64,000 nucleotides of DNA from Bagarius yarrelli. Taxonomy: Eukaryota; Chordata; Actinopteri; Siluriformes; Sisoridae. Shown here piece by piece: positions 11,438 to 21,509 of this stretch (position 1 is the first letter of the stretch; each line of letters starts with the position of its first letter). The stretch spans positions 1,337,898 through 1,401,897 of the forward strand of contig VCAZ01000038.1 of the NCBI GenBank assembly GCA_005784505.1, written 5' to 3'. The notes under the pieces were generated by a model that saw only the letters and a program-made list of their open reading frames with translations, was not told where the DNA came from and did no database searches. A program made the position numbers and the translations under genes.

Positions 11438-12409
11438 ATGACTAACAAACGGTCAGAAACAGACTCCATGAGGGTGGTATGAGGGCCTGACGTCCACAGG
11501 TTGGGGTTGTGCTTACAGCCCAACACCGTGCAGGACGTTTGGCATTTGCCAGAGAACACCAAGATTGGCAAATTCGCCACTGGCGCTCTGTGCTCTTCAC
11601 AGATGAAAGAAGGTTCACACTGAGCTCATGTGACAGACGTGACTGGAGACGCCGTGGAGAACGTTCTGCTGCCTGCAACATCCTCCAGCATGACCGGTTT
11701 GGCAGTGGGTCAGTAATGGTGTGGGTTGGCTTTTCTTTGGAGGGCCGCACAGCCCTCCATGTGCTCGCCAGAGGTAGCCTGACTGCCATTAGGTACTGAG
11801 ATGAGATCCTCAGACCCCTTGTGAGACCATCTGCTGGTGCGGTTGCCCCTGGGTTCCTCCTAATGCAAGACAATGCTAGACCTCATGTGGCTGGAGTGTG
11901 TCAGCAGTTCCTGCAAGACGAAGGCATTGATGCTATGGACTGGCCCACCCGTTCCCCAGACCTGAATCCAATTGAGCACATCTGGGACATCATGTCTTGC
12001 TCCATCCACCAACACCACGTTGCACCACAGACTGTCCAGGAGTTGGCGGATGCTTTAGTCCAGGTCTGGGAGGAGATCCCTCAGGAGACCATCCGTCACC
12101 TCATCAGGAGCATGCCCAGGCGTTGTACGGAGGTCATACAGGCACGTGGAGGCCACACACACTACTGAGCCTCATTTTGACTTGTTTTAAGGACATTACA
12201 TCAAAGTTGGATCAGCCTGTAGTTTGTTTTTCCACTTCAATTTTGAGTGTGACTCCAAATCCAGACCTCCATGGGTTAATAAAGTTGAATTTCATTGATA
12301 ATTTTTGTGTGATTTTGTTGTCAGCACGTTCAACTATGTAAAGAACAAAGTATTTAATAAGAATAGGATGTGTTATTTTAGTGTTCCCTTTATTTTTTTG
12401 AGCAGTGTA
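11438..12409 (+). mobile_element. Tc1-like DNA transposon, 5'-truncated
   Basis: The 3' half of a Tc1/mariner element. It holds most of the transposase coding region, a 3' UTR, and an intact 3' terminal inverted repeat ending 'ttttttgagcagtgta' next to a TA. The 5' inverted repeat and the DNA-binding N-terminus are missing, and SINE-C DNA lies at that junction. The sequence is well preserved, with few frame-breaking changes, so it is fairly young. It cannot encode a complete transposase. Confidence 0.93.
11452..12168 (+). pseudogene. Tc1-like DD34E transposase remnant
   Basis: Cut-and-paste transposase of the IS630/Tc1/mariner superfamily, acting on the element's own inverted repeats. One frame runs from 'VRNRLHEGGM' to the terminal '..ARGGHTHY' stop. 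The DDE residues are visible: D at 11602 (in LFTDE), D at 11869 (in MQDNARPHVA) and E at 11974 (in LNPIEHIWD), with 34 residues between the last two. Two in-frame TGA stops (11488, 11797) occur where relatives have Arg, consistent with CGA to TGA change at CpG. An in-frame 6-bp loss is likely near 11641. The helix-turn-helix N-terminal region is absent. Calling the family is secure; activity is not possible. Confidence 0.93.
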
Positions 12410-12884
12410 TAAAAACATCTTAAACTGAACTACACTTATTTAACAGAAGTCTATGTTTATTGCACCACTCATATAAGCACATCCTTTTCTGCTATTACTA
12501 CATTTGCACAATTTACACTTTATGTGTTAATATATTCTCTACTCTAGTATGCGTTATTTTATGTATCAGTCTGACGTGGGAGTTTTGTTTCATTGTTATT
12601 TTGCACTGTACAAAAGTGTAATAAACTGCAGTCTGGAAAAAATAACTGCACCACACAAGAACATTTATATGCGCATTCACAAAATGAAACACGCTTTTTA
12701 GCAGCAACATCTGTCGGAGCATTACAATATTATGGCATGATAGCACACATTTGTGTAAATGACTGCTAAACTATATGACATGCTTTCTCAGCTTCTTCCA
12801 GACAGCCTAAAGAGACCAGAGACTGGTGTCCATGCTGATACTGAAAATGCCGTATGTCGTGATTATTCATAAATAAAAGAAACA
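12410..12884. other. no gene seen
   Basis: AT-rich sequence. Parts with 'tttgcacaatttacactt' and 'ttttgcactgtac' resemble LINE 3' tails, but too weakly to assign. Confidence 0.45.
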
Positions 12885-13640
12885 CACAATAACTTTCAAT
12901 CTCCTAGAACTACACAGAAGGATCTTGTCAATGATCTTAATGCAGCTGGAATCATAATCACCAAGAAATACAATCGGTAACACACTATGCCATGAAGGAC
13001 TTAAATCCTGCAGAGTCTGCAAGGTCCCCCTGCTAAAGACAGCACATGAACAGACCTGTCTGAAGTTTACCAATGAACATCTGAATGATTCAGGTGCTGT
13101 GGGACAAAATCGAGTTTGGAGAAGCAGGAATACTGCTTATAATCCCAAGAAGAAGATCTCCCACTATCATTCATAGAGATGAAGACATTATGCTTTGGAG
13201 TTGTTTTGCTGCTAAGGGGACAGGACAACTTCACCACATTGGACAGGCTCATGTATTGTCAAATCTTGTATGAGAACCTTCTACACTCAGCCAGAGCATT
13301 GACAATTGGTTGTGGTTGGGTATTTTAGCATGACATTGACTCAAGAAGAAGCACATTAAGGTCCTGGAGCATCCTAGTCAGTCTCCAGTCCTTAATTTTA
13401 TTAAAGATCTGTGGAAGAAGCTGACGGTTCGAGTTTTTAGACATTAACCTCGAAACCCTAATGACTTCGAGATGATCTGCAAAAAGAAGTGGGACAGAAT
13501 CCCTCCTAAGATGTGTGCAAACCTGGGGGTTTTGGTTGACAAAAAGGGTTTTATCACCTTATTTCACTCATTAAAATTCAAATCAATTTATAACTTTTTT
13601 TAAAATGTGTGGGGTTTTTTTTGGAGGTTTTTGTTGTTGC
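12885..13640 (+). mobile_element. Tc1-like relic (second family)
   Basis: Eroded Tc1 coding DNA. Recognisable segments are the N-terminal part 'aatcctgcagagtctgcaag', 'cagacctgtctgaagttt', 'ggaca ggacaacttcacc', a QHDID-like D motif at about 13330, and 'SQPSVLNFIKDLWKKL' in place of the usual SPDLNPIENLW. Several hundred bases of the transposase, including the TDE region, are deleted, and frames shift repeatedly. The 3' flank 'aattcaaatcaatttataac' is also typical. It is a different and much older family than the 11.4-kb copy. Confidence 0.85.
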
Positions 13641-13670
13641 TAACAGTTTTTTTTACTGTTACTATAAACA

Positions 13671-13887
13671 GTGAAATTCTTTTTTTACATATCCCATCCT
13701 AGTAAGTTGGGGTCAGAGCACAGGGTCAGCTATGATACAGCACCCCTGGAGCAGGAAGGGTTAAAGGTCTTGCTCAAGGACCCAACAGTGGTTGGCTTGC
13801 CAGGTGTTTCTGGCGGTGGTGGGACCTGAACCCAGGTTTTCCTGATCTTCAGATCAGCATCTTAACCATTTGGGCCACCACTGCCCC
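13671..13887 (-). mobile_element. SINE-B, near full length
   Basis: Reverse-complement order: 'acatatcccatcctagtaag' tail, 'ggagcaggaagggttaa', 'ggacccaacagtggttgg', head 'cttaaccatttgggccacca'. Matches copies at 36991, 42691 and 42985. Confidence 0.85.
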
Positions 13888-14711
13888 TAAACTGTATTCT
13901 CTATTGTGCTATGTTTTTTCTTTGGTTTAAAGGAGGGAGGGCTGTAGTGAGGACATTGGGTAGTCGGGTGTACCAGTTCATGGCAAATTGTTTACATGGC
14001 TCACAAAATTTCACTTAGAGCCCCAGGGAGGTCAGGATCAGCTCTGCTATGTCCTTTATGTGCATTAAACAACTTATTCTTTATTCCTTGGCTTTGTTTT
14101 CTTGTTTTTATGTAGCTCTTTGATATTTTGTGTAGTTTTATGTTGCATGATAGTCCTGGAGAAACATTGTTTTATTTCAGTGTGTAATGCATCTGCTATA
14201 TATATGGATAAAAAGACAATACATAATTCTTGACTTGAAATGATTACTGAGCATTAAAGTTAAATAGAAATATTGATTTTATTGTACTATTCCTGCTTTT
14301 AAAGCACTGCAGCAAGGATCAGATTTGATTTTAACCCATTAAGCTTGTGGTTGTGATCTGGTCATAGTGCATGGTTCTCTACATCCTTAGCGCTGGCTGG
14401 AATGAGCCAGCTATTTATAGCCACCATCCCTTGACAGTAACTGCTGGCAGGAGTTGAATGACAGAAGGAAATACTGCCTATGTGTAAGTCCCTTTTTTAA
14501 AAAGGGACTATTAATCCTGCTACTTTTATTTTAAAAACTAAATTGTTGATTTTTTGTTGATCTCACATTTTTAAAAAACATTAATATGTAAGTAAATAAT
14601 TAAGATGAATTAAATCTCTTTTTAAAAATTGACATATAATATAAAGACTATTGCAGTTTCTTAATACTTATGATAGGGAAAGTTGTTTCACTGATCCTCC
14701 GATCTTCCTAA
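13888..14711. other. no gene seen
   Basis: Unique AT-rich sequence without supported frames. Confidence 0.55.
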
Positions 14712-14824
14712 ACCCTGATCTTCCAATTAGCAATCCAAAATCTTAACCACTATGCTACCACTTCCCTACACTTAGTTTTTAGGGAGTTAAATGTAAACTG
14801 CTCTGGATAAAGGTGTCTTCTATC
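14712..14824 (-). mobile_element. SINE-A scrambled fragment
   Basis: A reverse-complement head ('ccaattagcaatcc..cttaaccactatgctaccac') is followed by a forward tail piece ('ctgctctggataaaggtgtc'). The two parts lie in opposite orientations, so this is a rearranged remnant. Confidence 0.65.
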
Positions 14825-14925
14825 AAGTTAGGTAAACAAGATGTTAAGATGTTTGTTAATTTATGTTGATATTTGGCATTTTATATTGTTTTCTTCTATT
14901 ACACCCATACTCCTCCTTCTTTTAC

Positions 14926-15470
14926 TTTCGTCTGTTCCCTTTAAGGGGTTGCCACAGTGAATCATTGGTTTCCACCTAACCCTATTCTCTTATCTCTTAC
15001 CTAACCCTATTTTCTTATTATCTATACCTCCTCTTTGGTCTTCCCCTTTGCCCTCTGCCTGATGGCTTCATTTCTAACATCTTTCTACCAATATATTCAC
15101 TAGTCCTCCTCTGTACATCTCCAAACCACCTCAGTCTGTCTTTCCTGACTTACTCCCCAAAACATGTAACATGAGCCGGCCCCCTGATGAACTCGTTCCA
15201 AATCCTGATCCAACCTCGTCACTCGCAAAGAAAACCTCAACATCTTCTTTCATTCCTCAGCACCACTGTCTCTCACTGGTATTCGCTTCTTTACCTCTTT
15301 TACACACTCTCTATTACGCTGGACTGTTGACCCCAAGTACCTAAATTCATGTACCCTCTTTACCTCTTCACCCTGTAATCTCACTGTTCCACTTCCTTTC
15401 CTTTATTTCTGTACTCCTATACACACTACATTCATTCTAAATACAATACTCAGTAAATCTCATCATATAT
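14926..15470 (-). mobile_element. RTE-like LINE 3' region
   Basis: Starts with the reverse-complemented 3' end ('tctgttccctttaaggggtt') and runs back through the 'KLPGRRQRGRPK'-type basic C-terminus ('cctctttggtcttcccctttg') to 'gaccccaagtacctaaattc'. It has many indels. The central tract that is tandemly expanded at 43.5 and 48.5 kb is deleted here. Confidence 0.8.
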
Positions 15471-15915
15471 TTATTCATACTATAAATAATTTTGTTTTTC
15501 ATTACTTCCTCTAGAACTTTTGCCATGTTGTTTTTTTTTTTCACATTTTGCTTTCACTACTAACCAGTCCATATGCTATAAATGTTACAGTACTGTTCAA
15601 TAACATTTTTTTACTTTAAAACCATTAAAAATTAAATGTGGGCTGGCAGTCTGTGTGTGTTATTGCAAAATGAAACACTCTATCGATATTTATCACTTTA
15701 ATGAGTTAGTAGGAAACCTGCACTCAAATTAAACCCAATTGTTGTGTCTGTTTCTGCTGGAAAAGAACATCCCGTTTACACCAAGTCCATCTATAGGAAT
15801 AAAACGCATGTTTCTAAATCTTTAAACAGATACAACAAATTTAAAATAAGACGTATTCCTATCAGGCAATATTCTTTATGAACTGTGTCGCTTATTTTCT
15901 TTTGGAAACAAAGAT
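15471..15915. other. no gene seen
   Basis: AT-rich unique sequence with a T-run near 15530. Confidence 0.55.
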
Positions 15916-16290
15916 AAAGTTCTCAAGGTGAATGCCGACCTTAATCCCAAGGGTCAAACAACCAAAAATCAAGTCAGGAATCCGGATGTGATTCTTGAGT
16001 CAGATCTTAGTTTTAGTAGTCGTGTCAAGGCAATAACTAAATCAGCAACGTATCACCTTAAAACCATTGGCAGAATTCAGGGTTTTGTTTCTAGTCAGGA
16101 CCTGAAGACTCTTGTAAATGTCTCTATCAGCAGTAGACTGGACACACTCCTGAATGTCCTTCCCAAAAAGACCGTTAGACAGTTTAACTCACAACTGTTT
16201 TTATTTATTTTAAATCTATTTTATTTAGGGTTTTTCTTATATAAAGCACTTTGACTTTGATAAAGCACCTTAATAACATGTTCCATCCAG
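15916..16290 (+). mobile_element. L2/Rex-like LINE, C-terminal fragment
   Basis: The 108-codon frame at 15928-16254 has the reverse-transcriptase C-terminal pattern of fish L2-type LINEs: 'NPDVILESDLSFSSRVKAIT', 'YHLKTIGRIQGFVS', 'SISSRLD..LNVLPKK'. The frame then jumps to the very end of the element ('LLF..YKAL', a tail resembling 'tataaagcactttgactttg'), so roughly 100 residues of the usual C-terminus are deleted. No start or catalytic core is present. Confidence 0.85.
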
Positions 16291-16412
16291 TAATGCCCAG
16301 TTTTATCTCTGAAACTGTATAAAAGATTGTTTGTCACTCGTCCTAAAACCCATTCTCAAGTTTTGGCATAACCCTAGACAAAATGAATCAGACAATACTG
16401 CAGCTGCTGCTT

Positions 16413-16437
16413 GATGATGATGATGATGATGATGATG
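16413..16437. repeat. (GAT)8 microsatellite
   Basis: Perfect trinucleotide run. Confidence 0.97.
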
Positions 16438-16828
16438 TAAGGCTAAAAATGATCAGACTTTTGCTTTTCTGTCTCAAACACACTACGGGTAATAAAATGG
16501 CAATTTGACTTCCCTGAAGGCACAGAGGTGCTGATAGCGATCAAGGCCTTTAGGACAACATGTGTATACACCGGGGGTCTGCTAAGAGTCACTTGTTTTA
16601 CACAGTGGGTGAGGCTGTAATTTGCTGATTGGTCAGTTTGAATGTCATTGTCGTTCTGTTCTTAGTCACATGGTCAAGGAAGGGATAAAAGAGGATTGTA
16701 GCTAGTGTTCTTTCTCTTTTTCCTCTGTTTAGACTTTTTCTGTTCTGTCTCATTCTGTTCAGGGGCTTTTGCATTATTCTTGCTATTCTATATATCATCG
16801 CTGGGGCTCTCTTCTTAAGATTCTGCTT

Positions 16829-16841
16829 TCTCTCTCTCTCA

Positions 16842-16867
<26 letters not shown>
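16829..16867. repeat. (TC)n microsatellite
   Basis: Dinucleotide run broken once by 'tcac'. Confidence 0.97.
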
Positions 16868-16873
<6 letters not shown>

Positions 16874-16962
16874 CTTAGGTAACATTTTACATACATACTG
16901 GGTACAATTATCTGTCTAGGTTTTACTATTCTCTATCTTATTTATAACAAATTTAAGTGTAA

Positions 16963-17226
16963 CCATAGCAAAATATTGTCATTAAACCATTTCAGTTATA
17001 CATAAAATGCTAACTAGCATTTAACTCAACCTTAGCATTAATGTGCTAACTATTGCAATACAATATAATTACTCAATCTCCCACATATTTAGCTATTATA
17101 AGTATGCTTATTACCGTTGTTGGTACAAGTGGCAATGGGTGGTAATAGACAAGAAATGTACAGTTTTATACCATCGTGCTGATGACGTTTCTTTAGTCCT
17201 TCGGCAATCCTACAGCTTGAACCACC
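16963..17226 (+). repeat. REP-F copy 1 (unassigned dispersed repeat)
   Basis: Collinear with 56825-57046. Shared blocks in order are 'caaaatattgt', 'ttaaaccattt', 'attgcaatacaa', 'cacatatttagct', 'gtgcttatta', 'gtgggtgg', 'gtccttcggcaa' and 'tgaaccacc'. Copy 1 has about 50 extra bases before 'gtccttcgg'. I do not recognise the family and see no terminal repeats. Confidence 0.7.
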
Positions 17227-17733
17227 GTAGGTGAACCACCCTTACAATGAGGCTGAGGATGATGATCCCTTAAACAGGAAAGCCATGTGTAAACTGTCAA
17301 GTCAGCATTAGAGATGTGTTTAGCTCAAGAAAAGACTGTGTGTACATTGCAGTGTATAATTCATGCTTCCCTGCGAGATTTAAATGTTTTATGGCACATG
17401 CAGTGGGATTTAGGGTCAATCTTAGATACTGGGCTTAGCTAGTATGAGTATTTGCCGTTTATTAGCCATTTCCTGATTTAATGGTCCCTGTGCGCACAAA
17501 CTTGTCAAGCAAGCAACTGACCTGGAATAATGTGGATATGAGCTCCTATCAGGTTTTTTTAATGGTGTTTTTTTTTTTTTTGTTCTGAATCAAATATTTT
17601 AAACCACAGAAATTTAAACTAAGAACAATTGAAGGTTTATTAGGAACCATTGAACACCATAGTCGGATCTTTAGGCGGGAAAAAAGAAAATTGGCATTAA
17701 TATCTTTAAGAATGGGAAATGGAAGCTAATTAT

Positions 17734-17763
17734 CTAACCCTAACTCTAACCCTAACCCTAACC
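17734..17763. repeat. short interstitial telomere-like tract
   Basis: Five hexamers of the CTAACC/CTAACT type in 30 bp, the complement of the vertebrate telomere repeat. One unit is variant. Confidence 0.9.
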
Positions 17764-18306
17764 TTGGTAATGACCTTGTTTTTTTCTTGGAAACCTTAAT
17801 TAAAATAAAATTATATTTTGAATTGCTGTTTGCATTAAACAGGCAACTCATATAATTCCAGAACATCTAAAGTGCAGAATTTTTTCTTTGTGTATCCAAG
17901 TAGAAGAGCATCAGTGTTAACAAGAGCGTCGTTGTTTTTGCTTTGATTGTCTGATTTTTGTATTCCTGCAACTGCCCTTACACTGTTGTTTGCAAATTGC
18001 TTAAATTCCTAAATTCCATTTATTTTCATGGTTATTTTTTTTGCCTACCAGTTAGTCTGTCTTCAACTTAGTCAAAATAATTAGGCACTAGAGTGACTTT
18101 GTGCCCAACTATTTCTGCATTTACTCTAAATATATATAAATGCGACACATTTTTAAAACATTGTTGTTTTAAACACAGAATTAGACAGGTGCATATTCCT
18201 AAAATGTATTTTTTTCCCACCAGGACTGAAACTGAATGTTTGTTTGCATCAGTTTCTAGTTTTAATATTTCTACCAACCTGTATTTGACTAATAAATTCA
18301 CTGATT
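17764..18306. other. no gene seen
   Basis: Unique AT-rich DNA. The overlapping frames at 18068-18371 on both strands run into the LINE and are not supported. Confidence 0.55.
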
Positions 18307-18470
18307 TCTTCTTCTTCTTTTGGCTGTTCCCTTTTAGGGGTCGCCACAGCGAATCATCTGTCTCCACCTAACCCTATTCTCTACATCCTCTTCACTCACA
18401 CCCACTAACCTCATGTCCTCGTTTATCACATCCATATACCTCCTCTTTGGTCTATACCTGCTCTTTGGTC
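18307..18470 (-). mobile_element. RTE-like LINE 3' end
   Basis: Clean reverse-complemented 3' terminus: 'tggctgttcccttttagggg', 'tcgccacagcgaatcatctg', 'aaccctattctctacatcct', then 'cctcctctttggtct'. About 160 bp, severely 5'-truncated. Confidence 0.88.
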
Positions 18471-19291
18471 TTTACTGATTTATTGCTCTGATCCGTCACG
18501 GTGGTGGACTGGTGGTGTATGTTTCAAAACACTCCACAGGCTGGAGATATGAACACTAAGCGAACAAAACAAGAACCGGACAAACGAGCAAGATAGTTTT
18601 GAGATCTATGTCTATATTATGTTTGAAGTGTGTGTGTATATAGCATTTGGCTATATGTGTGCGATTAATCCGGACAAAACTAATTTAAATGTGACTGTGA
18701 ATTTTTACTGAATCTCACATAATTACAAAAACAAAACAAACACACACACACACACTTTGCTTTTTCTGTAACTTTGGTGGAGGTTACTTCTGGTTTCACA
18801 GCTTCAGTGGCTCTGCTGTAAGGATCTCTGATTAAATGTGTGATGGAGTAAAGGAATCAGCTAGTTATTCTGGATCGATATAATCATTCTTGTTGCTTGA
18901 TGTAATCCAATTGATCACATTTTCCAAAAAAAAGAACACTCCAGGTAACATATCAGTTGATTTATAGACTTTCCTTTCGGCTCAGATTTAAATACAGCAA
19001 AATAAAACCTTTACAAGTTTACCTGTTAAAAAAATTAATTTAATTACCAAAAAAATAAAACAGTCTATTTATAAGTAGTGTGCTATACAGTATTGTCCAT
19101 TCTCTAAAGGTCATTTAGTGTAAGTTTGGTAACTTAAGGCATATAAAAATATTTACATCTTAAAACATACAGCTTTTCTTCAGAACCTCCAGTTTATAAT
19201 TGGTCTCCAGTGTAACATTTTATAACAACAACCTAAATTAAACAACCAATAAGACATACTGGCCATTAGTAAAGTCTGCCACAGCAAGAAG
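18471..19291. other. no gene seen
   Basis: Unique AT-rich DNA with a short (CA)n at about 18740-18756. Confidence 0.55.
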
Positions 19292-19530
19292 TAGGGGTGG
19301 AGGAAAAATTCAATTCTTTGATGCATAGCGATGAAGAACATGGATGATTCGGAATCGATTCACAAATGTCAAAAATCGATTCTTTTTTATTTAAATGTTA
19401 ATTAATAACATGATGTTGGTGGAACGTCAAAAAAGAGCGCACATAATGGATGTACGATGGCAGCAGACGGTATATCACTGTAAAAGATTTAGGCTACAAC
19501 AAAAATTCTATACTACATAATTTAAAGTAA

Positions 19531-19535
<5 letters not shown>

Positions 19536-19601
<66 letters not shown>
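19536..19601. repeat. (AT)33 microsatellite
   Basis: Perfect AT run inside the hAT copy. Copy 1 lacks it. Confidence 0.98.
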
Positions 19602-19604
<3 letters not shown>

Positions 19605-20115
19605 ATTTATTTAAAGTGATCTACCCCCACACAGATACTATCCGATGAGAAAGAGACGATTCTGCATATGCATAAGTGTATAAGATTATAAACACAGTTT
19701 CTTGTAGGTACATTGCACTCATTTATTATCATCCAAGTTAAACATTTAAACTGCCATGTGACTATATGAAATTAGCGGATGTGATACAACCAAATTTCAT
19801 TCATACCACCCAGAACTATACTACTGTATACAATTTAATGGTTCGGGAAGACTATAAATGATAAAACATCCAATATGGCTGCTGCCGCTGCGGCTAAACT
19901 GATTTAATTGTTTCCTGTTTGTTCTTTGTAACTTTGTTGTTGACTCTGCAAACTCTTTCACTTGTTTTATTAATAAAAGAATTCATTATGGATCATTAGA
20001 GACACAGATACTTTAATAATCAAACAATAAGAAAGAAGAAAAACCACTAAAACAAAAGATGCGTCAATAATCGTTTTATAATCGCATCGCAGGCCACAAA
20101 ATCGAAGTCGAATGG

Positions 20116-20274
20116 CGAGGTGGTAGCTCAGTGGTTAAGGTGTTGGACTGCTAACCAGAAGGTTTGGGTTCTACTAAATTGAGACCCCTGGGCAAGGCCC
20201 TTAACCCCTAATTGTTCAGTTGTATAAAAGAAATAAATGTAAGTCGCTCTGGATTAAAGAGTGTGCTAAATACT
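20116..20274 (+). mobile_element. SINE-A inserted in the hAT copy
   Basis: Head 'gaggtggtagctcagtggtt', then 'gagacccctgggcaaggccc' and tail 'taagtcgctctggat'. It separates the inner part of the hAT element from its last ~35 bp. A possible short flank duplication is 'gaatg'. Confidence 0.9.
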
Positions 20275-20309
20275 AGGAATGTTAATGTACCTAGCGATTC
20301 CCACCCCGG

Positions 20310-21180
20310 GCAAGAACAAATATGCCTCCAGTAATAAACATTATTAAATGGCACTGACCTAATCTTTCCTCCCATCTCGCTCCCATATCAAACAGGCGCT
20401 TTTTCAAAGCCTCTGTTGGAAAAAAATCTAGTGCATACGTTAATTGGCGTAAATATCAGTCAGGAATTAATTAAGAAGATAAAATGTGGGCAAATTATTA
20501 AAAATAGATTCATGCAAGAATAAAGGTGACAACATGAATCTCATAAAAGAGGCACAATATTTGAGATAAATATTTCAGGCACACAGCAAAAAAATCAAAG
20601 CGAGACACTAAAAAAGACACAAATTAAATAAAGGTTGTAATAAGACGGGGTAAAAAATAAGAAAGCAGCATTTACAGCATTTTTTAAAAATAATTACAGT
20701 GTATGTGCATTTAAAAAGAAAAATTATTTTTAGCTTTCCTGCCCCACCCCCCCCAATCTGGATCTGTCCAGTTCAATATAAATATAATAAAAACAGGAGA
20801 AAATTGTAGTATTTATCACATAATGAACAAACTAGTTTAATTTAACAGAAAAAGGTCAATGTTTATTATTTGACATGCGCATTATTAAGGTACATCTAAC
20901 AGTATAGTTAGCAGAGAAAATATCGCTTTAGTGTCTTCTGCTAATTCAGCAAAGTGTTATTGCCCTCACTTCTTCTCACTGTTCCCCCGAAGACAATAAA
21001 TGACCACACTAGAGGAAATTGATGAGATGACTACCAGTGATTTCCCACTGGTCTCAGGTGTAAGTAACAGAAAACGTAGAGTGCAGATTTTAACGATTTC
21101 AAGCCAGAAAAAAACTCCAAATACAAAACTTTTGATATTTATAATAGTCATGGATAAGAGTATTAAAAATAAATACAAAT
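20310..21180. other. no gene seen
   Basis: AT-rich unique sequence. The frame 21000-21386 continues into the adjacent SINE-C and so is not a gene. Confidence 0.55.
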
Positions 21181-21509
21181 CTTCTATACCCGCTTATTCC
21201 CTAATTCAGGGTCACGGGGATCTTCTGGAGTCTATCCCAGCCGTCTCTGAAAGGGCGAAAGGCAGGAGGGGGACACCCTGGACAGGTCGCCAGACCATCA
21301 CAAGGCCACACACACACACTCACACTCACTCTTATGTGCAATTTAGAATTATCAAGCAACCTAACATACATGTTTTTGGACTGTGAGAGGAAACCGGATT
21401 ACCTGGAGAAAACCCACACAAGCACGGGTAAAACATGCAAACAGGAATTGAACCCAGGCCTTCTTGCTGTGAGGCAACAGTGCTAACCACTTAGCCACCG
21501 TACTGCCCT
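21181..21509 (-). mobile_element. SINE-C, full length
   Basis: Complete from 'tctatacccgcttattccct' to the reverse-complemented tRNA-like head 'gtgctaaccacttagccacc'. It carries a CA-rich centre and the B-box-like 'gaattgaaccc'. A good reference copy. Confidence 0.92.

Larger units (their letters stand above)
16291..16962. other. no gene seen; two short microsatellites
   Basis: Unique DNA with (GAT)8 at 16413-16437 and a (CT)-rich tract at 16829-16867. The minus-strand frame at 16598-16885 is an Arg-Glu repeat made by the CT tract, not a gene. Confidence 0.6.
19292..20309. mobile_element. hAT-like non-autonomous DNA transposon, copy 2
   Basis: The left end 'taggggtgg' and right end 'ccaccccgg' are inverted, close to the CAGGGGTGG hAT terminus. 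Flanks are 'gcaagaag' (19284-19291) and 'gcaagaac' (20310-20317), an 8-bp target duplication with one mismatch, as expected of hAT. The interior matches copy 1 ('gatactatc', 'ccaagttaaac', 'caatatggctg'). No transposase. It contains an AT array and a SINE-A insertion near its 3' end. Confidence 0.82.

Noticed and set aside
11442..11873. 143-codon minus-strand frame
   Set aside because: Antisense shadow of the Tc1 transposase.
16680..16740. 'gggataaaagagg' as a TATA box with pyrimidine-rich downstream DNA
   Set aside because: No CpG enrichment, exon or donor structure follows; isolated TATA-like strings are expected in AT-rich DNA.
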